Shown: positions 18,302 to 26,507 of the stretch, piece by piece
Layout of the letters: the number at the start of each line of letters is the position of its first letter
Position numbering within the stretch: position 1 is the first letter of the stretch
NCBI RefSeq assembly: GCF_000716715.1
Contig: NZ_JNYJ01000010.1
Location: forward strand, 1 to 64,000
Source of the DNA: Dactylosporangium aurantiacum
GTDB taxonomy: Bacteria; Actinomycetota; Actinomycetes; Mycobacteriales; Micromonosporaceae
Length of the DNA stretch: 64,000 nucleotides
Reading direction: 5' to 3'
The notes under the pieces: generated by a model
Told to the model about the DNA's origin: nothing
The model's input: the letters and a program-made list of their open reading frames with translations, nothing else
Databases searched by the model: none
Translations under genes and position numbers: made by a program

Positions 18302-18330
18302 TTGACCGTCTCCCGTGGCGTCCCTACGGT
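18302..18330 (+). promoter_or_regulatory. Promoter of the radical SAM operon
   Basis: TTGACC (18302-18307), 17-bp spacer, TACGGT (18325-18330), giving a leader of about 90 nt. A StrR-like half-site GTTCAACTT lies just upstream at 18291-18299 without a matching partner. Confidence 0.6.
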
Positions 18331-18425
18331 ATCAACAGCTTTTGATCAATGGTTCCCCGCCGACCCGCTGCCATTGTCGAATCGGCAGCCGGACGGCAAC
18401 CTTCCTGAGTAGGCGGGATCGACGT

Positions 18426-19631
18426 ATGGACACCAGTGACCACCGACCGCTGTACCAGATCGCACGCCCGAAGAACAGTGATGCGCTGGCAGCGGTGGCT
18501 CTCGACGAGGCGCACGCGCCGGACAAGGTCCTCGCGCACGGCGACCTGCTGCGCAAGTTCATCGCCGGCGAGGAATTCCCGCCGGTGCACATGCGGCTGG
18601 GCATCATGGGTGCCTGCAACATGCGCTGCAACTTCTGCAACTTCCATTCGCCGAATGAGGAGAACTTCTACGACCTGTTCTCCTACAAGGATTCATTGCG
18701 CACCCCGAAAGCGATCGGGCTGCTGCGCGAATTCGCGGACAACGGCGGTCGCGCCGTCACATTCTGCGGCAGTGGTGAATGCACCATTCACCCCGGCTAC
18801 GCGGAGATCTGCAACGCGGGGCACGAGGCCGGTCTGCGCATCGGCCTGATCACCAACGGCTCGCGGCTGCACCGCCCCGCCATCGCCGACACGGTCGTCA
18901 ACACGCACACCTGGGTGCGGATCGGCCTCAACGCCGGCACCGAGGCCACCTTCAACGAGATCACCCGGGACCACGAGCACACGTTCTCGCGCTTCGTCTC
19001 CTCGGTGGGCCAGCTGCGCTCGGCGGCCGTCGACCCGGACTTCCGCATCGGCTTCAACTTCGTCATCACCGAGCAGAACTACCGCGAGATCCGCCAGGCG
19101 GCCGCCCTGGCCGCGGAGTCGGGCGCGCACTACGTCCGCTTCGAGCCGGAGTTCTACAGCGCGCTGGGCCACGAGACGATCGAGAGCGTCATGACCGAGG
19201 TGAGCGAGGCGCTCAACGAGGTACGGGCGCTGAGCACCGACGACTTCGAGGTGTCGGTGCCGAAACTCGAGCGCGGCCCGATGGACCAGGTCGAGGCGGT
19301 CGAGGGCGACTTCGAACGCTGCCACTACAGCCGGTTCGTGACGGCGGTCGGCGCGGACGGGCACCTCTACCCGTGCCCGCAGGTACACCTCAACAGCCGC
19401 TACCGGATCGGCAACGTCATCGACGACGGTTACGCCAACGTCCTGGAGGGCGGCCCGCGCGCGGAGTGGGAGGCGACCAACCCCAAGCGGACCGCGCTGT
19501 GCAAGAGCTGCTTCTACCGCCCGCAGAACGAGCTGCTGGAGATGCTGCACCGCGGCCAGATCAAGCTGGACACCGCGCTGGCGGACTACCAGGTCGAAGT
19601 GCCCAAGACGCTGCACGCCGACTTCGTCTGA
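18426..19631 (+). CDS. Radical SAM protein with SPASM/twitch-like C-terminus
   Basis: A 401-aa radical S-adenosylmethionine enzyme. The [4Fe-4S] motif CX3CX2C is Cys64, Cys68, Cys71 (GACNMRCNFC), followed by the SAM-binding stretch FCGSGECTIHPG. The C-terminal half has further cysteines (FERCHYS, LYPCPQVH, ALCKSCFYR), as in SPASM/twitch domains binding an auxiliary cluster. Such enzymes include cyclitol dehydrogenases of the BtrN type and peptide maturases. With an ADH, a DegT aminotransferase and StrR regulators nearby, action on a sugar or cyclitol is the better guess; no convincing precursor peptide gene was found. First gene of a four-gene plus-strand operon. Confidence 0.85.
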   Translation: MDTSDHRPLYQIARPKNSDALAAVALDEAHAPDKVLAHGDLLRKFIAGEEFPPVHMRLGIMGACNMRCNFCNFHSPNEENFYDLFSYKDSLRTPKAIGLLREFADNGGRAVTFCGSGECTIHPGYAEICNAGHEAGLRIGLITNGSRLHRPAIADTVVNTHTWVRIGLNAGTEATFNEITRDHEHTFSRFVSSVGQLRSAAVDPDFRIGFNFVITEQNYREIRQAAALAAESGAHYVRFEPEFYSALGHETIESVMTEVSEALNEVRALSTDDFEVSVPKLERGPMDQVEAVEGDFERCHYSRFVTAVGADGHLYPCPQVHLNSRYRIGNVIDDGYANVLEGGPRAEWEATNPKRTALCKSCFYRPQNELLEMLHRGQIKLDTALADYQVEVPKTLHADFV

Positions 19632-19641
19632 GCCGCCGTCG

Positions 19642-21711
19642 ATGCAGAAGACACGCCTCGGCCTCCTCATCGAGGAGCGCCGCAAGGAGCTCAGCAACGC
19701 CCGGTGCCCGGATCCCGTCGCGATCCGGGCCGCCGCCCAGCGGCTCGCGGCGGTCCGGCCGGGACCGCTGACGGTCCTGACGTCCGGCACCACCGACCGC
19801 GAGGACGGCACGGTCACACAGTTCACCGTGGCCCACCCGCGGCGCGCCGGGTTCCGCGTCACCCTGCTGGTGCCGGCCGGGCGCGGGGCCGGGCCGCACC
19901 CCACGGTGCTGGTCAGCCCCGGCCTCAACGCCACGCTGGACCGGGTCACCGGGGTGAGCCCGCCCGATCACCCCGACCGCAACGTGGCGCAGCGGCTCTG
20001 CCGGGCCGGCTTCGCCACCGTGACGATGGACCACGGCCTGGGCGCCGAGCCGTCCGCCGAGGCGCTCGGGGTCGGCAGGTTCCTGGCGCTGGCCGGGGAG
20101 TCGCTGCTCGGGGCCCTCGTCGAGGACACCCTGTCGGTGCTGCACTGGGCCCGGACCCTGCCCCAGGTCGACGCGGACCGGACCGGGCTGTTCGGCCACA
20201 GCCTCGGCGCGGCCGTCGCGCTGCACACGGCGCTGCTGGCCGGCGAGCCGCTGCCGCTGTGCACGGCGGGACACCTCGGCACCTACCCGACCCTGTACGG
20301 CGTGCTGCGCACCGGACCGGAAGGCGGTTACCTGCCGGGCATCCTGCGCCACGCGGACCTGCCCGACCTGTACGGCGCGCTCGCACCGGCGCCCCTGCAG
20401 GTGCAGTACGGGCTGCGCGACACGCTGCTGGACCTCGACGACGCGGCCGCCGCCGGGCAGGAGATCGCCGCGGCGTACGCGCGGGCCGGGCACGGCGACG
20501 CCGCCGAGATCGCCGCGCTGGACCTCGGGCACGGCACCGACGCCGACCGGGCCGCGGCGTTCTTCGCCCGGCACCTCGCCGGCGCGTCGAGGGACGCCGA
20601 GCCCGTGCCGGCCGGCCGGGTGGTGTTCGACGTGCCGTCCCGGCGGGAGATCCTGGACCGGGTCGACACCGCGCTGGCCACCGGCGTGCTCACGCTCGGC
20701 CCGTACGGCCGGGAGCTGGAGGAGCTGGCCACACCCTGGACGGGGCATCCGGCCGTCGCGGTCTCCTCCGGGTCGTCGGCGCTGGAGATCGCGCTGCGCA
20801 TCGTCGGCGTCGAGGGCCGCACCGTGCTGGTGCAGAGCAACACGTTCTTCGCCACGGCGGCGTCGGCGATCCGTGCCGGGGCGAAGGTCGACTTCGTCGA
20901 CACGGAGCCCGACGGCCTCGGCATGGACCCCGGCCACCTGCGGACCCTGCTGGCCGGGCACGACGACGTCGCCGCGGTCGTGCCCGTGCACATCGCCGGC
21001 GTCGTGTCCCCGGCACTGCGCGAGGTGCTGGCGCTGTGCCAGGACCGCGGCGTCGACGTCGTCGAGGACGCCGCGCACGCGCTCGGCTCCGCTCTCGACG
21101 GGCAGCCCGCCGGGTCGTTCGGGCGGTTCGGCGCGTTCTCGCTGTACCCGACGAAGGTCGCCACGAGCGGCGAGGGCGGGCTGGTGAGCTGCGCGCGCGC
21201 CGACGACCGCGACGCGGTCCTGCGCTACCGCGACCAGGGCAAGGCGTCCTTCACCGCCAACGTGCACGACGTGCTCGGCAGCAACTGGCGCATGAGCGAG
21301 GTGCACGCCGCGGTCGGCATCGCCCACCTGCGCCGGCTGCCGGCCATGCTGGAGGAGCGCCGCCGGCAGGCCGCCCGCTACGACGAGGAGCTCGGCGAGC
21401 TGCGCCACGCGCGGGTCTTCCGGCCGCCGCACCCGTCGCTGAGCAACTACTACAAGTACGTGGTGCTGCTGGCCGGCGACGTGGACCGCGAGGCACTGCG
21501 GCAACGGCTGCGCCGGCAGGGTGTCGCGCTGGCCGGCGGCGTCTACGACCTGCCGGTGTCCGCGCAGCCCTACTTCGGCGGCGCCGGCGACGCCGGGCTG
21601 CCCAACACCGTCGCGTTCACCACCCGCCATGTCTGCCTGCCGCTGTTCCCCGGCCTGACCGGGCGGCAGCAGGAGCGCGTGATCACCGCCGTCCGCGCCG
21701 AGCTGGCCTGA
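19642..21711 (+). CDS. Fusion: alpha/beta-hydrolase plus DegT/StrS-type aminotransferase
   Basis: A single uninterrupted 689-aa reading frame joins two enzymes. Residues about 40-315 are an alpha/beta-hydrolase (dienelactone-hydrolase-like) with nucleophile elbow FGHSLG (Ser187), Asp near residue 260 and His in LDLGHGTD. Residues about 330-689 are a PLP-dependent DegT/DnrJ/EryC1/StrS sugar aminotransferase: VSSGSSALEIAL phosphate loop, VVEDAAHALGS, and SLYPTKVATSGEGG with the PLP Lys near residue 505. No internal start with a ribosome site is apparent at the junction, and codon use is even across it. It likely transaminates a keto-sugar or keto-cyclitol and hydrolyses an ester or lactone of the same intermediate. 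Eleven bases after the radical SAM gene. Confidence 0.85.
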   Translation: MQKTRLGLLIEERRKELSNARCPDPVAIRAAAQRLAAVRPGPLTVLTSGTTDREDGTVTQFTVAHPRRAGFRVTLLVPAGRGAGPHPTVLVSPGLNATLDRVTGVSPPDHPDRNVAQRLCRAGFATVTMDHGLGAEPSAEALGVGRFLALAGESLLGALVEDTLSVLHWARTLPQVDADRTGLFGHSLGAAVALHTALLAGEPLPLCTAGHLGTYPTLYGVLRTGPEGGYLPGILRHADLPDLYGALAPAPLQVQYGLRDTLLDLDDAAAAGQEIAAAYARAGHGDAAEIAALDLGHGTDADRAAAFFARHLAGASRDAEPVPAGRVVFDVPSRREILDRVDTALATGVLTLGPYGRELEELATPWTGHPAVAVSSGSSALEIALRIVGVEGRTVLVQSNTFFATAASAIRAGAKVDFVDTEPDGLGMDPGHLRTLLAGHDDVAAVVPVHIAGVVSPALREVLALCQDRGVDVVEDAAHALGSALDGQPAGSFGRFGAFSLYPTKVATSGEGGLVSCARADDRDAVLRYRDQGKASFTANVHDVLGSNWRMSEVHAAVGIAHLRRLPAMLEERRRQAARYDEELGELRHARVFRPPHPSLSNYYKYVVLLAGDVDREALRQRLRRQGVALAGGVYDLPVSAQPYFGGAGDAGLPNTVAFTTRHVCLPLFPGLTGRQQERVITAVRAELA

Positions 21712-21725
21712 CCCGCAGCACGTCA

Positions 21726-21753
21726 CGGTGCACCGGGGCGACCCGGTGCACCG
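21726..21753 (+). terminator. Intercistronic hairpin with a GNRA-type tetraloop
   Basis: Perfect 12-bp inverted repeat CGGTGCACCGGG (21726-21737) and CCCGGTGCACCG (21742-21753) around GCGA, lying between the fusion gene and the PhyH gene. It may be a partial terminator or an mRNA processing or stability element, since the same-strand genes continue 32 bp further on. Confidence 0.6.
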
Positions 21754-21785
21754 CCCTGCCCGCGCGGGCCTGACAAGGAGCTCAG

Positions 21786-22661
21786 ATGACCACCGTTCCC
21801 ACCCGTCCACCCCTCGTGTACTCCAACTCCGTCGCGATCCCGTTCACCGAGGAGCGGTTCGTCCCGCTGCCCGACAGCTCCGCGCTGCTCGGCGACGCCG
21901 CCGCGCTGCGGGCCCGGCTCGCCGAGGACGGCGCCCTGCACCTGCGCGGCGTCCTCGACCCGGACGAGATCTGGGCGTTACGCGCCGCGTACTTCGGCCG
22001 CTTCCCGCCCGGATACCTGCGGCCCGGCACCGACCCCGCCGCCGGCGTCCTCGGCGAGGAGGTCGTGCCGCTGCCGCCGTACGGCGTGCCGGGACATCCG
22101 GCGTACGAGTTCGTGCGCAGCACGGCGTTCCTGCGCTTCGTCGACCAGCCGGCCCTGCGCCTGATCGCGGAGACGGTGCTCGGCGAGCCGGTGCACCGCC
22201 TCGCCCGGGTGATCCTGCGGCACTTCGACCGCCGCTCCGGCAAGTCGTCCCGCGCGCACGTGGACCACACGTACATGGACCGCGGCTCGGGCCGGGTGGT
22301 CACCATGTGGCTGCCGATCGGGCACGCCCCGCTGGAGACCGGTGGCCTGGTCTACCTGGAGGGCTCGCACCGGCTGACCCCGGAGGAGCTGGCGCCGCTG
22401 CGGTCCGTCACCGACCGGCCGCACGACCAGCGCCCGCTCAGCCACGACCTGAACTGGGTCGGCGAGAGGATCGGCCGCCGCTGGCTGTGGGCCGACTACG
22501 AGGCGGGCGACATCGCCCTGCACGGCCCGCACACCGTGCACGCCGCGCTGGACAACGCCACCGACGCGATGCGCATGTCGGTCGACGTACGGTTCGCGGT
22601 GCGGGCCGACCGGGCCGACGAGCGGTGGCTCAGGCCGTGGGCCGCGGACGACGGTGCCTGA
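21786..22661 (+). CDS. Phytanoyl-CoA dioxygenase (PhyH)-family Fe(II)/2-oxoglutarate oxygenase
   Basis: A 291-aa non-haem iron oxygenase. The iron-binding facial triad is visible as HVD in RAHVDHTYMD and a distal His in GPHTVHAALDN; the 2-oxoglutarate Arg is probably in MRMSVDVRF. Family members hydroxylate, epoxidise or cyclise natural product intermediates. AAGGAG lies 5 bases before the ATG. It is third in the radical SAM operon and overlaps or abuts the galE-like gene. The substrate is unknown. Confidence 0.85.
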   Translation: MTTVPTRPPLVYSNSVAIPFTEERFVPLPDSSALLGDAAALRARLAEDGALHLRGVLDPDEIWALRAAYFGRFPPGYLRPGTDPAAGVLGEEVVPLPPYGVPGHPAYEFVRSTAFLRFVDQPALRLIAETVLGEPVHRLARVILRHFDRRSGKSSRAHVDHTYMDRGSGRVVTMWLPIGHAPLETGGLVYLEGSHRLTPEELAPLRSVTDRPHDQRPLSHDLNWVGERIGRRWLWADYEAGDIALHGPHTVHAALDNATDAMRMSVDVRFAVRADRADERWLRPWAADDGA

Positions 22662-22674
22662 CCCGGGGGTGGGC

Positions 22675-23643
22675 ATGACGTGGCTGGTCACGGGCGGCGC
22701 CGGATACATCGGGGCGCACGTGCTGCGGGCGCTCACGGCGGCCGGGCACGCCGTCGTCGCGTTCGACGACCTGTCCAGCGGCGTCGCGGCCCGGGTCCCC
22801 GACGGGGTGCCGCTGGTCGTCGGCGCGGTGACGGACCGGCGCGCGGTCGCCGCCGCGCTGCGCCGGCACGCCGCCGCCGGCGTGGTGCACCTGGCGGCGC
22901 GCAAGTCGCCGCTGGAGTCCGTCCGCCGGCCGGCGTGGTACCACCGGGAGAACGTGGGCGGCACGCAGAGCGTGCTCGCCGCCATGGCGGCCACGGGCGT
23001 TCGGCGGCTGGTCTTCGCCTCGTCGGCCGCCGTCTACGGGCAGGTCACCGCCGCCGCCGTGGACGAGGGCGCGCCGACCCGGCCGATCAACCCGTACGGG
23101 GCGTCCAAGCTCGCCTGCGAGCGCCGCATCGCCGAGGCCGGGGTGGCGTGGGTCGCGCTGCGGTTCTTCAACGTGGCCGGCAGCGGCGACCCGCGGCTCG
23201 GTGACCGGGAGGCGACGAACCTCGTGCCGATCGCCGTCGCGGCGGCGCGGGCCGGCCGGCCCCTCGCGGTCACCGGCACCGACTTCGACACCCCGGACGG
23301 CACCGGCGTGCGCGACTACGTCCACGTCGAGGACGTCGCCGACGCCCACGCCGCCGCCGTCGCGCACCTGTGCCGCACCCCAGTGGCCGGCGCGGTGTAC
23401 AACGTCGGCACGGGCCGCGGGCACTCGGTGCTGGACGTGGTGCGCGGCGTCGAGGCGGTGGCCGGCTGCCCGATCGAGCGCACCCTGCACCCGCGCCGCC
23501 CCGGCGACCCGGCCTCCGTCGTCGCCGACGCGGGCAGGATCCAGCGGGAGCTGGGCTGGCGCGCCTCCCGCGGGCTCACCGAGATGGTGACCTCCGCGTG
23601 GCACTGCTGGTCGCCGCGGCTCACCGCGGACGCGGCGCCGTAG
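22675..23643 (+). CDS. galE: UDP-glucose 4-epimerase (GalE)-like SDR
   Basis: A 322-aa extended short-chain dehydrogenase. NAD fingerprint TGGAGYIGAHV, catalytic YxxxK in NPYGASKLACE, and GTGVRDYVHVEDVADAH typical of GalE. It interconverts UDP-glucose and UDP-galactose or a related NDP-sugar, probably supplying the GT2. The ATG at 22675 is preferred; a GTG at 22654 would overlap the PhyH stop by 8 bp. The 3' end overlaps the convergent Gfo/Idh gene by 23 bp. The presence of a biosynthetic context means the true substrate may be another NDP-sugar. Confidence 0.85.
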   Translation: MTWLVTGGAGYIGAHVLRALTAAGHAVVAFDDLSSGVAARVPDGVPLVVGAVTDRRAVAAALRRHAAAGVVHLAARKSPLESVRRPAWYHRENVGGTQSVLAAMAATGVRRLVFASSAAVYGQVTAAAVDEGAPTRPINPYGASKLACERRIAEAGVAWVALRFFNVAGSGDPRLGDREATNLVPIAVAAARAGRPLAVTGTDFDTPDGTGVRDYVHVEDVADAHAAAVAHLCRTPVAGAVYNVGTGRGHSVLDVVRGVEAVAGCPIERTLHPRRPGDPASVVADAGRIQRELGWRASRGLTEMVTSAWHCWSPRLTADAAP

Positions 23644-24616
23644 TCTCCGCCGCCGGCACCGGGATCTCGGCGCCGCCGTGCGCGTCGGACGCCGCGGCCG
23701 CCACGAGCACCCGGTCGACCAGGAGACCGTCGGCGAGCGGGCACACCGGCGCCCGCCCGTGCGCGGCCGCGTCCATGAAGTCGGCGAACATGGCGAGCCG
23801 CCGGTTGTCCGGCACCAGGAACGCCCGCGGCGGCTCCCCGTGCGTCGCCAGCCGCCCGCCGTCCAGTGGCGACACCGTGTGGACGCGATCCGCCGACTCC
23901 AGCCGGAGGCGGTCCAGGGGCGCACCGGGCGCCCACTCGGCACGTACCCGCGCCGTGGTCGCGTCCGGCCAGGTCAGGACGAGCTGGGCGGACCGCTCGG
24001 CGCCGCCGGGATAGCGCCCCGCCAGGGTCGCCCGGACGGTCGCCGGCGCCCCGAAGTACCAGCACAGCAGGTCCAGGCGGTGACTGCCGACGTCGGCGAG
24101 CACGCCACCGCCGGACACCGCGAGGTCGGTGCGCCACCGCTTCGGGTCGTCGGCGGCGGGGGCGAATTCGTCGCGGAAGTCCACCGCCACCCGCCACGGG
24201 CCGCCGCCGCGCACCCGCTGCCGCAGCGCGCCGAGCAGCGGGTCGAGCCGGCGGTAGTAGGCGACGCCGGCGATGCGCCGCGCCGCCTCCGCCCGCGCCG
24301 CCAGCCCGGCCGCGCCGCCCAGCGCACCGGCGACTGGCTTCTCGATCAGGACGTGCCGGCCGGCGGCGAGGGCCGCACCGGCCAGCGCCACGTGCGTGAC
24401 GACCGGCGTGGCGACGTACACCAGGTCGACGCCGTCCAGCGCCCGGTGGAAGTCCGCGGCGGCCTCGACGCCGAGACCGGCGGCGACCGCGGCGGCGCGG
24501 GCGGGGTCGCGCCCCCACACGGTCACGCCGGCGCCCAGCCGCCGCAGCGCGGGCACGCTGTGCCGCACGACGACGTCGCCGTACCCCGCGACCAGCCACC
24601 TGACCGCTGCGCCCAT
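23621..24616 (-). CDS. Gfo/Idh/MocA-family NAD(P)-dependent dehydrogenase
   Basis: A 331-aa sugar or cyclitol dehydrogenase. N-terminal Rossmann domain (WLVAGYGDVVVRHSVPAL), the family's EKP motif in HVLIEKPVAG, and DVGSHRLDLLCWYFG near residue 170 providing the catalytic Asp/His region. Typical partners are DegT aminotransferases, which use the ketone it makes (inositol or sugar oxidation, then transamination). A strong GGAGGAGG Shine-Dalgarno precedes ATG 24616, and immediately upstream is a StrR-type operator, so this gene is a likely direct target of the StrR-type regulators at 5-7 kb. Confidence 0.87.
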   Translation of the reverse strand: MGAAVRWLVAGYGDVVVRHSVPALRRLGAGVTVWGRDPARAAAVAAGLGVEAAADFHRALDGVDLVYVATPVVTHVALAGAALAAGRHVLIEKPVAGALGGAAGLAARAEAARRIAGVAYYRRLDPLLGALRQRVRGGGPWRVAVDFRDEFAPAADDPKRWRTDLAVSGGGVLADVGSHRLDLLCWYFGAPATVRATLAGRYPGGAERSAQLVLTWPDATTARVRAEWAPGAPLDRLRLESADRVHTVSPLDGGRLATHGEPPRAFLVPDNRRLAMFADFMDAAAHGRAPVCPLADGLLVDRVLVAAAASDAHGGAEIPVPAAETTAPRPR

Positions 24617-24630
24617 GCGCCGCCTCCTCC

Positions 24631-24669
24631 GGGGTGTTCAACTGCGGCAGATCGGCAGTTGAACACCCC
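24631..24669. promoter_or_regulatory. StrR-type operator: perfect 15-bp inverted repeat
   Basis: Arms GGGGTGTTCAACTGC (24631-24645) and GCAGTTGAACACCCC (24655-24669) are perfectly complementary with a 9-bp spacer. The core GTTCAACTG (24636-24644), N11, CAGTTGAAC (24656-24664) has the same 9-N11-9 geometry and nearly the same bases as the StrR consensus GTTCGACTG-N11-CAGTCGAAC. It lies 15 bp upstream of the Gfo/Idh start codon on one side and 100 bp upstream of the 24769 gene on the other. In transcripts it could also fold as a hairpin next to the Shine-Dalgarno. Confidence 0.8.
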
Positions 24670-24768
24670 TGCCGGGAGCCGTCGCCTGGCAGCTTCGCGC
24701 AGCGGCGCCCGGGCGTCCACCCGGACCGCGCCCCCGACCGATCGACGGCGAGCACTACACTGCGCGCA

Positions 24769-25236
24769 ATGGACGGTCAGCTCGTCGCCGCGATCACCTC
24801 CCTCGGCGGCGTCGCGCTCGGCGGCGGCCTGTCCTACCTGGTGCAGCACACCGCGCAGCGGATGAGCGAGCGCGCCGACCGGCAGCGGCAGGAGCAGGCC
24901 AGGCTCGAGGGCCGGCGCGCCGAACGCCTCACCCACCTGGAGCACTTCGTCACCGTGTCGGCCGCGGCCGACCGGGTCGCCTTCGAGCGCCCCGACGACT
25001 GGACCGCCGGCGAGCCCTGGCCCACCCTCGCGCAGGAGACGATGCAGCGGCTGTGGGTCGCCGAGAGCATGCTGCAGGTGCTGTACCCGGCCGACGTGCA
25101 CACCGCCGCCCGGGCGTACACGCGCCGCCTCAACAGCGCCGTCTGGCAGGGCGTGCCGTCGCTGGAGGACCTCTACCCCGAGCTCGACGAGCTGCGCGAC
25201 GCGTTCCTCGCCGCCGCCCGCGCCGCGCTGGACTGA
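24769..25236 (+). CDS. Small membrane-anchored protein of unknown function
   Basis: A 155-aa protein. Residues about 4-24 are a hydrophobic, Gly-rich segment (VAAITSLGGVALGGGLSYLV) that may anchor it, followed by a long charged helix (RADRQRQEQARLEGRRAERL) likely to form a coiled coil, and a helical C-terminus. I do not recognise a family beyond generic actinobacterial hypothetical proteins. The gene looks leaderless: a TACACT -10 box lies about 8 bases before the ATG at 24769. A longer frame opening at 24634 has no ribosome site and crosses the StrR operator, so it was not used. Confidence 0.7.
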   Translation: MDGQLVAAITSLGGVALGGGLSYLVQHTAQRMSERADRQRQEQARLEGRRAERLTHLEHFVTVSAAADRVAFERPDDWTAGEPWPTLAQETMQRLWVAESMLQVLYPADVHTAARAYTRRLNSAVWQGVPSLEDLYPELDELRDAFLAAARAALD

Positions 25237-25241
25237 CCCGG

Positions 25242-25259
25242 CTACGCAGATCTGCGTAG
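25242..25259. promoter_or_regulatory. Perfect 18-bp palindrome upstream of the two-component genes
   Basis: CTACGCAGATCTGCGTAG is self-complementary over all 18 bases, 67 bp before the histidine kinase start. A partial copy (GGCGTAGCC) lies at about 25286-25294. The two-fold symmetry suits a dimeric NarL-type response regulator, for example autoregulation by the product of the 26504 gene. Confidence 0.6.
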
Positions 25260-25325
25260 GCGGGCCGGCACGATCGCGCCGCTCGGCGTAGCCGGGCCCC
25301 CGCGGGCGGCGGTTAAGCTCGCCGC

Positions 25326-26507
25326 ATGAGACGCCCGCCGGCCCTGGTGCAGGACGTGCTGCTCGCCGTCGCCGTTGCCGCGATGCAGGTCCAGGGCACC
25401 CTCGCCAAGCCCGTCGACGTGGGCTCGCGCCCGCCGGACGACCTGGGTCACCTCGGCACCGCGCTGCTCCTCGGCAGCGGCCTCGTCCTCGTCGCGCGGC
25501 GCCGGTGGCCGCTGCCGGTGTTCGCCGCCGCCGCCCTGGCGAGCCTCGCCTACTACGCCGCCGGGTTCACCGACGGGCCCGGCTGGATCGGGCTGTTCGT
25601 CGCCCTGTACACGCTGACCGCGTACGGCGACGGGCGCCGGTCGCTGCTCGTGGCGGGGGCCGGCATCGCCGTGCTCGCCACCGCCTGGCTCGTCCTGGCC
25701 GCCGGCATCGAGCCGGCCGCCGCGATCGGGTGGGTGTTCTTCCGCATCGCCGCGTCGGTCATGGCCGCCGCCCTCGGCGAGTCGGTGCGGTCCCGCCGGG
25801 TCGCCGCCGCCGACGCGCTGGAGCGGGCGCTGCTGGCCGAACGTACCCGCGAGGACGAGGCCCGCGCGCGGGTCGACGCGGAGCGGCTGCGCATCGCCCG
25901 TGAGGTCCACGACACCGTCGCGCACGCGATCGCCATCATCAACGTCCAGGCGGGCGTCACGGCGTACATGCTGGACCGCCGGCCGGACCGGGCCCGCGAC
26001 GCGCTGGTGACCATCGAGCAGACCAGCGCCCAGGCGCTGCACGAGATGCGGGCCGTCCTCGGCGTCCTGCGCGACCGCGACCGCGACAACGGCCGGGCGC
26101 CGCACCCCGGCCTCGGTCAGGTCCACGAGCTGGCCGTCATCGCCCGTGACGCCGGCCTCGACGTCACCGTCGAGCTGGACCCGGCCGCCCCGCGGCTGCC
26201 CGGCGCCGTGGACACCACCGCGTACCGCATCGTGCAGGAGTCGCTCACCAACGTGATCCGCCACGTCGGGCCGGCCACCGTCACGGTCGCCCTCGACCAC
26301 GACGCCGACGCGCTGCGGGTCCGCGTCGCCGACGACGGCGGCCCGGACCAGCGGCCCGCCCCGGCGCAGGACCGGGTGCCCGAGCCGGGCCGCGGGATCA
26401 CCGGCATGCGCGAACGCTGCGAGCTGCTCGGCGGCGAGCTGGTCGCCGGCCCGCGCCCCGGCGGCGGGTTCGAGGTCACCGCCCGGCTGCCGCTGGCCCG
26501 CCGGTGA
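25326..26507 (+). CDS. Sensor histidine kinase, NarL/LiaS type
   Basis: A 393-aa membrane kinase. Four to five hydrophobic segments lie in residues 8-150, without a large extracellular domain. The dimerisation/phosphoacceptor motif is AREVHDTVAHAIAIINVQAG with His195 as phosphorylation site, followed by an HATPase_c domain ending GRGITGMRERCELLGG. It phosphorylates the response regulator encoded next. The start overlaps a likely leaderless promoter (GTTAAG about 10 bases upstream). The stop overlaps the GTG of the regulator gene, so the pair is coupled. The signal is unknown. Confidence 0.92.
   Translation: MRRPPALVQDVLLAVAVAAMQVQGTLAKPVDVGSRPPDDLGHLGTALLLGSGLVLVARRRWPLPVFAAAALASLAYYAAGFTDGPGWIGLFVALYTLTAYGDGRRSLLVAGAGIAVLATAWLVLAAGIEPAAAIGWVFFRIAASVMAAALGESVRSRRVAAADALERALLAERTREDEARARVDAERLRIAREVHDTVAHAIAIINVQAGVTAYMLDRRPDRARDALVTIEQTSAQALHEMRAVLGVLRDRDRDNGRAPHPGLGQVHELAVIARDAGLDVTVELDPAAPRLPGAVDTTAYRIVQESLTNVIRHVGPATVTVALDHDADALRVRVADDGGPDQRPAPAQDRVPEPGRGITGMRERCELLGGELVAGPRPGGGFEVTARLPLARR

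Noticed and set aside
18227..18412. A 61-codon frame just before the radical SAM gene as a RiPP precursor
   Set aside because: It starts with GTG without a ribosome site, contains the -35/-10 boxes of the radical SAM promoter, and lacks a leader-like region; a 19-codon ATG frame at 18349-18408 has no ribosome site either.
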